The translations under genes and the position numbers were made by a program. The notes beneath the pieces were generated by a model. The model saw only the letters and a program-made list of their open reading frames with translations. It made no database searches and had not been told where the DNA came from. 64,000 nucleotides of DNA from Kuschelorhynchus macadamiae (lineage: Eukaryota > Arthropoda > Insecta > Coleoptera > Curculionidae), in NCBI GenBank assembly GCA_030620095.1, contig JAUTXW010000347.1:1082501-1146500 (forward strand). Direction: 5' to 3'. Each line of letters opens with the position of its first letter. Position 1 is the stretch's first letter. This document shows positions 46,048 to 56,699 of this stretch, piece after piece.

Positions 46048-47306
46048 TACAGTGTGTCCCAGATTCGCTTCTCTATACAGGGATCTCGGCTCCTTTTATA
46101 CCTACAGCAAAGGTTAAATGAGAAAAGTTTTAGAGGAAACTTATTGCATTCGATATCTGGTTTCAGATTTACGATCGATCAATTGTATTTGGAAATATCG
46201 GGGAAAAATCGAAAATGGCGGATTTCGTTTTTGGCCAGTATATCCAGAACGGTAAATTTGACAGCTGCCAAAATATGACATTATTGGGACACATTTTTAA
46301 GACAAATAAGATGGCGTATACGACACGTCTTCATTGTTTTTTGTTAACCCGCAACCCGCCTCAACTTTCATTTTTCTTATGGCGCCATATTGGATTCTTC
46401 GATTTTTGGAAAGAGCCTAAAATTTCCAGTCTAATGATATCTCACAAGTGCATTAAAGATTTTAGTATCATCGAAATATTACACTCCGTAAAGTTAGGTT
46501 TCAGTTTTTTCTAAGGAGACCATGATTTAAAGTAATTTTAGCTCATAATGCTTTTCTAAGGAGGTCATGATTTATCTGTAACAAAATTGGATTTTGACTT
46601 TGACGTTAAGTTAAATACTTGAAAGTATCAAAGCTGTGTTTTAATAAGTAGTAGGTACGCTTTTATCCCAATAAAGTCATACATCTGACACATAAATTGT
46701 CAAAACCCATAGAAAATGGCCGGCATTCCGTATTCAAATGAAGGAAAGGTTGACATGTAAGATCTGTACTTTCAATCATACAGAAACGCCGACGTTACCT
46801 CAGCAAGGTATTTGGAGATGTACCCCGAACGACGGCAGCCTCATAAAACCCAATTCAGGAAAATCGTAGTTAATTTAATTAACCATGGTGCCTTCGAACA
46901 ACCTAGAAGCGGATACAATAATAACAATGAAAATCGAGACAGAAGCATTTTACAAGCTATCAACGAAAACACTAGTGCATCGGTAAGAACTGTAGAACAG
47001 GAAACTAATGTGCCAAAATCAACAGTACAGAGAGTTTTAAAAAAGAATAAGTACCATCCATACAAACCCATAAGGACTTAAGGAAACTGATTTTCCAAGA
47101 CGACTACAGTTCTGTGAGTGGTATACTAGGAGATGTAATCAAAATCCTGATTTTGTAAATCATGTCTTGTGGTCCGATGAGAGCGAGCGGGTTCACGAAT
47201 TGTGGAGTGTTTAATAGGCATCATTGGGCTGTGCAAAATCCTCACGAAGTGGCAGAGAGACGTCTACAGATCAGATTTGGAAATAACGTTTGGTGAGGGA
47301 TCATTG

Positions 47307-47817
47307 GTAAGTTAATCTAACCAATCTTTTTTAAATAGGCACCAAATGATGGTCAAATAATAATCTTTTTTTTTTCGTTTAGAAGAACCTATAAAAATAG
47401 AATTGGGTTCTATAAATTTATTAACACTTTATCTAAATTTTCTGCAGATGTAGCTAATTCTCTAAAATTATTTTGATTGTCTGACTTTAATGATTTATTA
47501 TTACCTGGGAAGCCTAGTTCTTGCGTTATGAAAAAAATACCATATTAATCAAATGTCGAATTATTTTTCGATTTCATTATGATTTATAGAAAGGCGTTAT
47601 TAAATATTTTTTTCTTTTTCATAATAAAGCTGAATAGGTTTCAACTGTATACAAGCTCATTCATTACGGGATGTTTCGATAATTATTTTTGAAAGAAAAT
47701 ATCTACTTTTTAATAAAGATAATTTTCCCTTTATAATTTATAGTTTCTAGTACCACCCGGCCGACCCTGCCGCCCTTGACTGTTGGGCACCTATTTATAA
47801 ATTATTAATCATTTCAG
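47307..47817 (+). other. Apparent spliceosomal intron in the mariner transposase
   Basis: GTAAGT donor at 47307 and pyrimidine-containing ATTTCAG acceptor ending at 47817. Joining 47306 to 47818 restores an uninterrupted catalytic-domain reading across the junction, which is the evidence for splicing rather than a random insertion. No target duplication or terminal repeats were seen at its ends. Confidence 0.7.
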
Positions 47818-48221
47818 GAAATCGACTTATTGGACCATTTTGGTTTGACTACAACCTGAACGGGCAGAGGTACCTAGAGCTTTTGCGAAACCAGGTTCTA
47901 CCAGCCTTACGAGCTATTCTAACGGAAGATGAATTAAGAAGAACTTGGTTTCAACAAGACGGATGTCCGGCTCACAATACCATTCAAGTCAGGAACTTCT
48001 TAAGAGAACAGTTTGACGAAAGAATGATTTCTTTAAATGGTCCAATATCTTGGCCTCCTAGATCCCTTGACCTGTCGCCCTTGGATTTCTACCTCTGGGG
48101 TCACACGAAGAATGAAATCTATGAATTTGATCCCCCCGTGACCATAGAAGTCCTGAGACAAAGAGTTCTGGACACATTTAGAAATATTAACCGTAATATA
48201 CTTACCAGGGTTGTACGAAAA

Positions 48222-48440
48222 TGTTGAAAAAAATATTTCAAATTAATATAAGTACTGCCATCTATGTTGAACAACATGATTTAACTATTTACGCCCTCTG
48301 TATGTTTTTGAATAATGTTTTTTGCAACACTGTATTTTCTGCTCTATGAATAAAGTTAGTCTTTTTGCAAGTTTCGAATGGATGCATGTCGTTTTATTTC
48401 ATCCCGCATATATCCACGAAATCCTACAGAATATTCAACA
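48222..48440 (+). repeat. Copia left LTR
   Basis: 219 bp, TGTTGAAAAAAATATTTC to ATATTCAACA. It contains AATAAA (48350-48355), a probable polyadenylation signal, in the same place as in the right LTR. Confidence 0.93.
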
Positions 48441-48456
48441 AGTTATGGGCCCAGGC
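48441..48456 (+). promoter_or_regulatory. Copia primer-binding site
   Basis: AGTTATGGGCCCAGGC directly after the left LTR. TTATGGGCCCAG is the primer-binding word used by Drosophila copia, which pairs with an internal part of initiator tRNA-Met rather than its 3' end. Confidence 0.85.
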
Positions 48457-48574
48457 CATACAGTTGTGTGCGAGAACTATTGTGTTTGAAATATTGCTAG
48501 TTGGTTGTGCGGTTTAAAAGGCTCGTCGGCTCTATTTTTCATGGACAGTACAGTCGTGTGCGTGTGAGTATAAA

Positions 48575-49290
48575 ATGGCCGTTAGTTACCTGTCGAGTGT
48601 GCCCAAGTTGCAAGGTCGAGAAAACTACGAAGAGTGGTCGTATGCAATGGAAAATTTTCTCATCTTGGAGGGACTGCAAAAATGTATCGATGGTTCCGAA
48701 ACTAATACAAGTTAGTTTCAAAAGCAAAAGCGAAAATTGTGTTATCCCTCGATCCTTCTTTATACGTGCATGTTAGGGAAACAGGCACAGCACAAGAAGT
48801 CTGGAAAAAATTAAAGGAGCTGTATGAAAACAAAGGAGTCGCCAGAAAAATTGCCCTATTGAGAACGCTCATTAATTTGAGGTTAGAAAACTGTTCATCA
48901 ATGGAAAATTATGTGAATCAGGTTATTGAGACTTCACAAAAACTTTCCAGGGCTGGTCTCAAACTTGATACCACGTTTCTCGGAAGTTTGCTTTTAGCGG
49001 GATTGCCGGATCGATTTACTCCTATGGTAATGGCAGTTGAACACAGTGGGATCGATATTACCACTGATGCCATTAAGTCGAAACTTCTAGATATGCAAGA
49101 AGATGGCAGCACCCATACTTCGTCAGCTGGCGCGTTTGTAGGAAAGTCAACGTCAAATCCAAAACGACAGAATCAGCTGAGTGGACGTCGGAATTTCGAC
49201 GGCAAATCAAAACACGAAAAAAATAACAAGAGAAATTATTTGTTACAAATGTCAGCAGCCGGGGCATTATATGTCAAAATGTCCTAAATG
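48575..49290 (+). pseudogene. Copia gag (UBN2-type), frameshifted
   Basis: Opens MAVSYLSSVPKLQGRENYEE and reads to a stop at 48713. It continues in another frame as LSLDPSLYVHVRETGTAQEV and WKKLKELYENKGVARKIALL, the standard UBN2 capsid-like region of Copia gag, to LLDMQEDG. A further frame change leads to the zinc knuckle CYKCQQPGHYMSKC (49238-49282). These lesions prevent a full gag product. Confidence 0.88.
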
Positions 49291-51443
49291 GAATGCTAGG
49301 AAAACAGATGAACAAAAAAGTGCCTTTACAGCAGTTTTTCTTAGTAAAAAGTTCAATCATGATGAATGGTACCTTGATTCTGGGGCAAGTGTCCACTTGA
49401 CTTGCAGGCAGGACTGGATCAACAACAAAAGGGAACCAATCCTTAAACAAATCATGGTGGCTGACAGCACTCAAGTTCCAGTGGAAAGCTGTGGGGATAT
49501 TGAGATTTTCACAAAAGTGGGCAACAACTTTCATAATGTTGAAATACAAAATGCTTATTTTGTCCCTAGTTTAACAACAAATTTGTTGTCTGTAAGTGAG
49601 CTTATGAGGAAAGGGAACCTTGTTACATACATATTTGAGAAAGGGGGAGATACAGGATAAAAGTTTAAAGGAGTCTTCAGTTTCAGTGGGGATTCAGTGT
49701 GAACCTGAAGAGAGCCAAAATGAATCAGAAATCTTTGAATCTACAGAAAGTGAGACAAATTCTAAGGACAGTGATGAAGAATACATTTGTCCAAATATTA
49801 ACGTGCCTGTGGAACCTGCCAGAAAATCAGAACGTGCAAGAGTACCAAAGAAATTTGATGACTATGTCACATATATGTGCCCTAACGTGACTGAGGACTA
49901 TTATAGTGTAGACGATTTACCCGTCACGCTGTCAGAAGCACTATCAAGCCCAGATAGAGAGGAATGGAAGAAAGTGATGCTCAAAGAACTACAATCGTTT
50001 CAAGAAAATGACACATGGGAACTTACTGACATTCCAAAGCAAGGTACAGCTGTAGAGAGCAAGTGGGTATATAAAATAAAGTGTGAGAGTGAGGACAATA
50101 AGACTTATCGTGCAAGATTGGTAGCCAAAGGTTTTACCCAGAAGGAAGGTATAGACTATTTAGAGACATTTGCACCTGTGGTAAGATTTAGTATATTAAG
50201 AATGTTAGTAGCATTATCAGTTAATTTAGATTTGTATATTACTCATCTTGATGTTAAGACTGCCTTCTTAAACGGTGTTTTAAATGAAAGAGTATATATG
50301 CGTCAACCTGAAGGTTTTGTAGCTGAGGGGTTAGAGAATAAGGTTTGTCTGCTAAAAAAGGCTGTTTATGGTCTAAAACAGTCCTCTCGCGCATGGAATA
50401 CCAGAATTGATATTTTCTTACAGAAATTGGGGTATGTTAAATCAAAGTATGAACCATGCTTGTATATAAAAAGAGTAAATGTAAATTATGTTACAATAGT
50501 GACCTTATATGTTGATGATTTTTTTATATTTAGTAATGACGTTAAAAATGTAGACATTTTAAAGAATAAGTTAAGTTTAGAATTTAATATCAAAGATCTT
50601 GGTAGGGCTAAAGAAATTTTGGGTGTTAGAATAAAATATGATGAAAATTTTATTAGCCTAGACCAAGAGCATTATATAAATATGATTTTAAAAAGGTTTG
50701 GCATGACAGGTTGTAAAAGTGTATGTACGCCTTTAGATACTAATAGTTCAAATTTTGAAGATAAAAAGCAGTATGACAAGGAGTTGCCTTACCAAAGACT
50801 CATAGGTAGTTTAATGTACGTGACAGTATTAACTAGACCTGATTTGGCATATTCTGTCAGCTATTTATCACAATTTAACAATTCTTACACTGAATATAAC
50901 TGGAAATGTGCTAAGCGAGTATTAAGGTATCTGCAAGGTAGTAAAAATTTGTCACTAATTTTTTCAAAGGACAATGGTCCTTTAGTAGGGTTTGTTGATG
51001 CAGACTGGGCATCAGATAAAAGTGATAGGAAATCCTACACAGATTTTGTGTTTAAATTGTCAGGGGGGTCTATTTCTTGGAAGAGCAAAAAACAGGCTAT
51101 GGTGGCACCTTCTAGTACAGAAGCAGAGTATATGGCACTCAGTGAGGCTGCAAAAGAAGACATATACCCTCGAAATTTGCTAGAAGTCACTGGAAGGCTG
51201 GATTTTGTTAGAATTTTTAATGACAACCAGTCAGCACAAAAGTTAGCAGTAAATCCAGTTCTTCACGAACGAACTAAACATATAGATGTAAGACATCATT
51301 TTGGGAGAGAAACTGTTTCCAGTAATTTAATAAAAGTTGATTACTTGTCAACAGCTGATATGATAGCTGACATTCTCACAAAAGGATTGAATAGCAATAA
51401 GCACCATAAGTTCGTTAATGAATTAGGCTTAAGAGTTGTATAA
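49181..51443 (+). pseudogene. Copia pol: knuckle and protease, then RT and RNase H; integrase deleted
   Basis: In one frame (to 49660) the zinc knuckle is followed by the aspartic protease WYLDSGASVHLT and DSTQVPVESCGDI, ending LSVSELMRKGNLV. Directly after, in a different frame (from 49650), an acidic linker SESETNSKDSDEEYICP-type leads into the 600-codon open RT/RNase H part. It contains WVYKIKCESEDNKTYRARLV, FAPVVRFSILRML, LDVKTAFLNGVLNERVYM, YGLKQSSRAW, LYVDDFF, TRPDLAYSVSYLSQF, GFVDADWASDKSDRKS, SSTEAEYMALSEA, NDNQSAQKLAVNP and KHIDVRHHFGRE. The GAG-pre-integrase, HHCC zinc finger and rve core expected between protease and RT are absent. No autonomous insertion is possible from this copy. 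Confidence 0.93.
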
Positions 51444-51489
51444 TATATTGTTGGGAGTATACGTATATTAATTTTTCAATAAGTGGGGA

Positions 51490-51705
51490 TGTTGGAAAAA
51501 ATATTTCAAATTAATATAAGTACTGCCATCTATGTTGAATAACATGATTTAACAATTTGCGCCCTCTTTATGTTTTTGAATAATGTGTTTTGCAACACTG
51601 TATTTTCTGCTCTATGAATAAAGTTAGTCTTTTTGCAAGTTTCCAATGGACGCATATCGTTTTATTTCATCCCGCATATCACGAAATCCCACAGAATATT
51701 CAACA
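51490..51705 (+). repeat. Copia right LTR
   Basis: 216 bp, preceded by the purine tract at 51481-51489. Differs from the left LTR by about a dozen substitutions and small gaps, so the insertion is not brand new. Confidence 0.93.
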
Positions 51706-52599
51706 GAAAAACAGTCACCAATTGTCAAAAATGGCTCGATGCAAATGGACGTCATTTTGCAGATTTGTAAATTAATGTTACCCACTTACAAAGTAGTTAA
51801 AGCTCATTTAGATTGTTTAAGTCGTTATTTACGTTCATGTTGTATCAAAAATTCAGTGCATTCAATACATTACTTACTTATTAATGTAATCATGGCCTCC
51901 TTTAAAAACATTGGAACCTAATTTACGAAGTGTGATATTTTGATAACACTAAAATCTTTAATACACTTGTGAGATATCACTAGACTGTAAATTTTAGGCT
52001 CTTTCCAAAAATCCAATATGGCGGTCATAAGAAAAATGAAAATTGAGGCGGGCTGCGGGTTAACAAAAAACAATGAAGACGTATCGTATACGCCATCTTA
52101 TTTGTCTTAAAAATGTGTCCGAATAATGTCACATTTTGACAGCTGTCAAATTTACCGTTCTGGATATACTGGCGAAAAACGAAATCCCCCATTTTCGGTT
52201 TTTCGCCGATATTTCCCAAACTTATTGATCGATCGTAAATCTGAAGCCAGATATTAAATGCAATAAGTTTCCTCTAAAACTTTCCCCATTTAACCTTTGC
52301 TTATAGCTAGTTATAATAGGAGCCGAGATCCCTATATAGAGGAGCGAATCTGGGACACACTGTATAACTAGTGACACTAAAATGACTCATTTAATCCAGC
52401 GATATATACATTATTTTTTTATTTTTCGCATTTTTGGCAACAATATTACTAAATAATGCAATCTATAGGTGCAAATTTAAAATACCTCCTAATGTGACAA
52501 ATTATTGCAGGTAACACGTACAAATTTGATCGTCACTAATTTCGTGATCATAGATGAAGCATCAGTCAGTTTGTTTCATGATTATAAATCAAAATGAAA

Positions 52600-53200
52600 A
52601 CTTTTGATTCAAAAAAAATTAGCTGAAGAGGCGCTAGAAGATATTTTACCGTCCAAACCAAGGAAAATAGATAAACCGCAATATCAGACATTTGTAAGAT
52701 GGTGATGTGAGCGAAACGTGGAAAATTTCAACGAAGATGCGCTGCTTGTGATTTTCACAGAGAAATCTAGGACTTTATCACCTTCGACGGTTTGAGCACA
52801 TTATTCTATGCTCAACGTTAAAAATAATATCGACATTAGCAAATTTCAGAAGCTAATCGCCCTGCTGAAAAGAAGAAACGAAGGATATAAGTCAAAAAAA
52901 GCCAAGATCCTGACTAGTGACCAGGTTGGTGAATTTTTAGTGGATGCCCCGGACAATCAGTTTTTTTATGATAAAGGTAGATCTTATATTTGGTGTAGCA
53001 GGTGGCTGTAGAACTAAGGAGTTATAGTCGAATGTAGTATCGTGCGGTTCCAAAGGTCACCAACATTATGAATCAAATCAGAAAACACAGTGAATACCAA
53101 AATGTTGTGTGATTCTTTTATAGAGCTATTAAATCTCGATGGGCTATTTACAAATATACAGGGAGAAAGAAAATAGTTTTTTTTTTAATTATATTACGCA
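52600..53200 (+). pseudogene. Crypton-like tyrosine recombinase, N-terminal remnant
   Basis: The + strand reads EALEDILPSKPRKIDKPQYQ (52626 on), a core-binding segment with VENFNEDALLVIFTE, then SPSTV and, after a stop, YSMLNVKNNIDISKFQKLIA, LLKRRNEGYKSKKAKILTSD and QVGEFLVDAPDNQFF. This order is familiar from anonymous insect and other animal proteins related to Crypton tyrosine recombinases (the KIAA1958/ZMYM-associated type). In-frame stops at about 52703 and 52796 and loss after 53000 remove the catalytic RHRY part. I see no termini or target-site evidence. Assignment is by recognition of the N-terminal pattern only. Confidence 0.55.
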
Positions 53201-53706
53201 ATATTATTAAGATAGCCAATTAACATTATTTTATATATTAAATGCCAAGGTACTAAATAGGAAAATTACACAAAATGGCAAGCGCCTTAATAAAGTCAGA
53301 AAACTGTTCGAATCAGTGGAACAATCAGGATATGTTCTGTTTATACAGCCACTTAATGAAAGTGAGATTTTTTATCAATCACCAAAAATTATGAGCCCCG
53401 CTTGACCTAAAAATCTAACCACTTATACAGTGTCATTTATTTAAATGCGGGCCACCCTTGTGCAAAGAAAACTTGTTTTTTTTTGTATTGTGATAAAAAA
53501 ATTATTTTGCAAAAATATTATACACTTTTGTTAAAAACACAAGATAATTAGTTATTACTTCCCTCATGAGATTTTTTCAGATCTTTACGTTTAAGGAACC
53601 CTAGATGCCGGGAAACATGTTTTCTCAATTCCGTATGTCTGTCCGTCAGTCTGTCTATTCCGATTTCTTCAAATTTCGGTCTAAAATTAAGGGCCATGCA
53701 TGCGAA
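53201..53706. other. No gene recognised
   Basis: AT-rich stretch between the recombinase remnant and the first (AT)n tract. No coding sequence or element ends can be supported. Confidence 0.45.
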
Positions 53707-53716
53707 AAATACAGGC

Positions 53717-53718
<2 letters not shown>

Positions 53719-53769
<51 letters not shown>
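53719..53769. repeat. (AT)n microsatellite 1
   Basis: About 50 bp of perfect AT dinucleotides, preceded by AAAAATACAGGCTATT. The same TACAGGCT word in inverted orientation follows microsatellite 2. Confidence 0.95.
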
Positions 53770-53772
<3 letters not shown>

Positions 53773-54259
53773 ATAATAAACACGATTATTATTCCAAAAG
53801 AAAATTACAAATTAAAAAAAAATAAACATAGACATCTACAATAGGAATGAAAGGCCACTTATCAGCTTCTGGGCTGTTGAAGCCTATTAAATAATTATAA
53901 AAAAATAATTATTATTAACTTTCATAAAGAAAGTTAGTTTGAAGTTTTTCTAAAAAAAAAGAGTGGTGCAGGGTGATTAAACAAAAAAATACATATACAT
54001 AAAAAAGTACGCGTCCAAGTTAATAGCGCTATGCTACTGAGGCACGAGACAGAAAGTGAGAGAGAGTTATTTTAGACATATGCAAAGTAGAGAGGGGATG
54101 GACGAGAAAATAAATACTAGTTTTTTGTTTAACGAGGTCCGCTGTTATTATAGTTGTTGGCAGAGCAACTTATTTTTTATTGGTTTTTTAAAGGATGCAA
54201 CTGACAGTGACGTACTGGTTATTTTATATTTGTTGATTAAGTTAGCAATTTGATAAGAA

Positions 54260-54824
54260 TAACTTTTTTTAAACTGTTCTTTGTTGTGTAAGGGTACTGA
54301 TAGCAGATACTGTCGACGTAAATTTATTTTATAAAAAAAGCAGACAGAGTGTAAGATACTGACGACTGCCTTCGTCTAATGCCATAAATAAAACGTATGC
54401 ATGAATTTTGTACCTTTTGAACCCGATTTTTAGCCTGTAAATCAAGGAAAGGACCATAAACGCCTGCGAAATTAAATTGTGACTAAATGAGAGTGTCGGA
54501 CAACAAGGCCTTGGTTTTTTGGTTAAGTACAAGTGAGAGTACAAAGTTTTAATACTGAGAATGCTTTTTGAAGGCATGAAGTTACGTGATCATTAAATTT
54601 TAGTTTATTGTCTATGACAAGCCCGAGACTTTTAGACGAGTTTTTAAAAGCAACAGGGTTGGTGCCGATTTTGATTTTAATGGTAGATTCAGGACGTAAG
54701 CGTTCAGTCTCGTTACAAAATAATAATACTGCGGATTTACTTGGGTTAATCTTAAGAAGATGTTCATTGGATTTACTGAAAAGATAGTGTAAGTCACGGT
54801 AGATTTGATTGTTTGCTATTTCGG

Positions 54825-54826
<2 letters not shown>
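54260..54826 (-). pseudogene. LINE reverse-transcriptase fragment
   Basis: The minus strand reads NQIYRDLHYLFSKSNEHLLK, INPSKSAVLLFCNE, SLGLVIDNKLKFNDHVTSCL and then, with frame changes, VQKVQNSCIRFIYGIRRRQS-like sequence toward 54330. These are the post-catalytic RT and C-terminal motifs of CR1/Daphne-type LINEs. The upstream side is directly an (AT)n tract, so the 5' part is missing. Confidence 0.7.

Positions 54827-54869
<43 letters not shown>
54826..54869. repeat. (AT)n microsatellite 2
   Basis: About 44 bp of AT dinucleotides, followed by ATATATAGAGCCTGTATTTTT, the inverted counterpart of the flank of microsatellite 1. Confidence 0.95.
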
Positions 54870-54876
<7 letters not shown>

Positions 54877-54984
54877 GAGCCTGTATTTTTCGGTATAAGG
54901 AATGTACACGCTTTAAAAACAAGTATTCTATAATTATTATTTATTTATTGCTACAAAATTACAAATGTACTAAAAAAAAAAACA

Positions 54985-55158
54985 TAATTTACTTCCGAAG
55001 AAGATGTAAGAAATGTGAAAAAACATAATTTACTTCCGAAAAAATCCAAAATCAAAAGACTTAAGCTACAATGCAAAAATGGATATTCATAATGCAATTT
55101 ATGATTTATACACGTCAAAGACTAATATAATCCTTCAGAAACTTTTTAATATTATAGA
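54985..55158 (+). pseudogene. Tc1/IS630-like transposase fragment in inverted orientation
   Basis: The + strand reads a diverged KSKDLSYNAKMDIHNAIYDL and YTSKTNIILQKLF, matching TEDLSDDVKMDVRNAIYDL of the minus-strand copy immediately to the right. The unit HNLLPKK is repeated twice upstream (54987 and 55027). It ends where the minus-strand copy ends, forming an inverted partial pair. Confidence 0.65.
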
Positions 55159-56303
55159 CTAAAAAATATCATCATCACTTAAAAAGTCCTCATCTTCTGA
55201 GTCGTCCTCAAATGACGCAATGATCATTGGTGCTATTTTGACATCTAGAACTCGATCTCGATTCCACCAATCCCATATTAATTTCTCCGTATGTTCCACA
55301 GATTTCTTCCAGTACCCCGGCGTAATATAATTTAATGAATCTTGCCAAACAATTTGCACTTCATCTGATGTAAGATCATCGTTCTCGTGTTTTTCGTAAT
55401 AAGATTTTGCCCCAGCCCATATTAATTCTATTGCGTTAAACTGGCAATGGTATGGCGGCAGTCGTAAAACCTCATGTCCATTTTCCCGTAATATTTCATA
55501 TACGTCATATATTGTTAGTTTTTTAATAGATTTTGCCATTAAAAGAAGTTCTAATTTCAGCATATTGGGTAAAGGATTTTGTTTTTGTTTTATTAGCCAG
55601 TCATAAATATCAGTTTTCTTCCAGGATGAAGTAAGTTGTTTATTTAAGATTTGAATGAATGAATGATAAGATGCATTGTCCAGAGTGATTAAAGATGGAG
55701 CATCTAAATTTAGAATCAGTTGTTCTTTTAACCACTTTTCGAACAGTTCACAGTTCATATTATCATGGTAGTTCATACTTTTGGATGTTGAAGAAAACAG
55801 TGAACTTGCACCAGGAAGAAATCCTGTTGAAGAACCTGCATGCAAAATGATGAACCGTTTTCCCGTCCCAAATCCCTTTTTTCTCTTGACACTTTTTACA
55901 GACTCGTTCTGCCAAGATTTCGAACCTTTTCTATTAGAAAATATCCAAGTCTCGTCTAAAAATGCCACTTTTCTAAATTTTGAATTAAAATTTTCCGTGT
56001 ATTTTTATTTTTTTAAAAACTGGATACGCTGATATGTGGCAACTCGCATAAAAATCTTCGGTTACAGTCCTTTTTATATCGAAAACCCAACATTTTTATT
56101 AATTTTGACAGCGATTTCAGTCCAATTTCCAATATGCCTCGATTTTTTAAAGCTTCTTTTAAAACTTGAAGGGTTATATTAGTTTTTGATGTGCATAAAT
56201 CATAAATTGCATTACGAACATCCATTTTTACATCGTCACTTAAGTCTTCTGTCTTTGGCTTTTTTCGTGTACATTTCTTAATCTTCGGTAGGCAAGTCCA
56301 CAT
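55159..56303 (-). pseudogene. Tc1/IS630-like (DDE_3) transposase, best copy of its family
   Basis: Minus strand: a helical DNA-binding part at 56303-56013 (KMDVRNAIYDLCTSKTNIT, LQVLKEALKNRGILEIGLKS, KLIKMLGFRYKKDC), a frameshift near 56020, then an open catalytic half of 269 codons (55968-55159). Catalytic motifs are AFLDETWIFSNRKG (first Asp), LITLDNASYHS (second Asp) and RLPPYHCQFNAIELIWA (Glu). An acidic C-terminus (DDSEDEDFLSDDD) ends at 55159. The spacing between second Asp and Glu is much longer than in Tc1, so this is a divergent branch of the IS630-Tc1-mariner group. The N-terminus present at 29203-29424 is missing here. Confidence 0.82.
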
Positions 56304-56482
56304 AACAGTATATGTTTTGTTAAAAAAAATCCGAGGGTTTTCTTTACAGCAAACCTAACCAATCCTAATCTAACCCAATCCTCATTTTTATAAGTTACAA
56401 GTTTTGTTAAAAAAAATCTTTACAAAAAGATCATCCGCTTGAACGTGGAAACGAACACTCAGAGAATCTCGTAACCTTAGAG

Positions 56483-56485
<3 letters not shown>

Positions 56486-56548
<63 letters not shown>
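56486..56548. repeat. (AT)n microsatellite 3
   Basis: About 62 bp of AT dinucleotides at the 3' side of the LINE fragment to the right. Confidence 0.95.
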
Positions 56549-56553
<5 letters not shown>

Positions 56554-56699
56554 TTATTTCATGATGACATGTAAGCAAAGGGTTATATTTGGGATTAAAG
56601 GTATTGAAAATACTCTTAGTAACCCCACTCTACTGTATAAACCTTTGCTAAACCTAAATATAAGTATCTAAGAAAATTAAATATGCTAAAGTTCATGGA

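Larger units (their letters stand above)
48222..51705 (+). mobile_element. Ty1/Copia LTR retrotransposon lacking integrase
   Basis: Left LTR 48222-48440 and right LTR 51490-51705, both TGTTG...CAACA and about 94% alike. A 5-bp duplication GAAAA (48217-48221, 51706-51710) lies within the mariner transposase gene. A primer-binding site complementary to internal initiator tRNA-Met follows the left LTR and a purine tract AAGTGGGGA precedes the right LTR. At 3.48 kb it is about 1.5 kb shorter than a full Copia; the missing part is the integrase and its neighbours. Confidence 0.95.
46716..51770 (+). pseudogene. Mariner DD41D transposase with apparent intron, split by Copia
   Basis: Starts MAGIPYSNEGKVDM at 46716, with a stop at 46758-46760. 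It continues with the DUF4817-type helix-turn-helix (RYLEMYPERRQPHKTQF, SVRTVEQETNVPKSTVQRVL) and after a 1-nt shift at 47079 reaches HVLWSDESE (first Asp). At 47306 the sequence ATTG/GTAAGT opens a 511-bp interval that closes with TTTCAG at 47817, and protein similarity resumes exactly there as GNRLIGPFWFD. Then come FQQDGCPAHNT (second Asp) and SWPPRSLDLSPLDFYLW (third Asp), with 41 residues between. After RVVRK the Copia interrupts; the last 20 codons resume at 51711 and stop at 51770. Inactive. Confidence 0.85.
46050..52362 (+). mobile_element. DD41D mariner with long inverted repeats, hosting a Copia element
   Basis: Ends begin CAGTGTGTCCCAGATTCGC (46050) and the inverse ends at 52362, with TA on both sides (46048-46049, 52363-52364). 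The inverted similarity extends about 460 bp into each arm (46050-46510 and 51900-52362), far longer than common mariner repeats. Without the 3.5-kb Copia insertion the element would be about 2.8 kb. Its transposase is on the + strand. Confidence 0.9.

Noticed and set aside
46054..46514. Open frames in the left mariner arm
   Set aside because: They lie in the terminal inverted repeat and lack protein-like conservation in the right arm.
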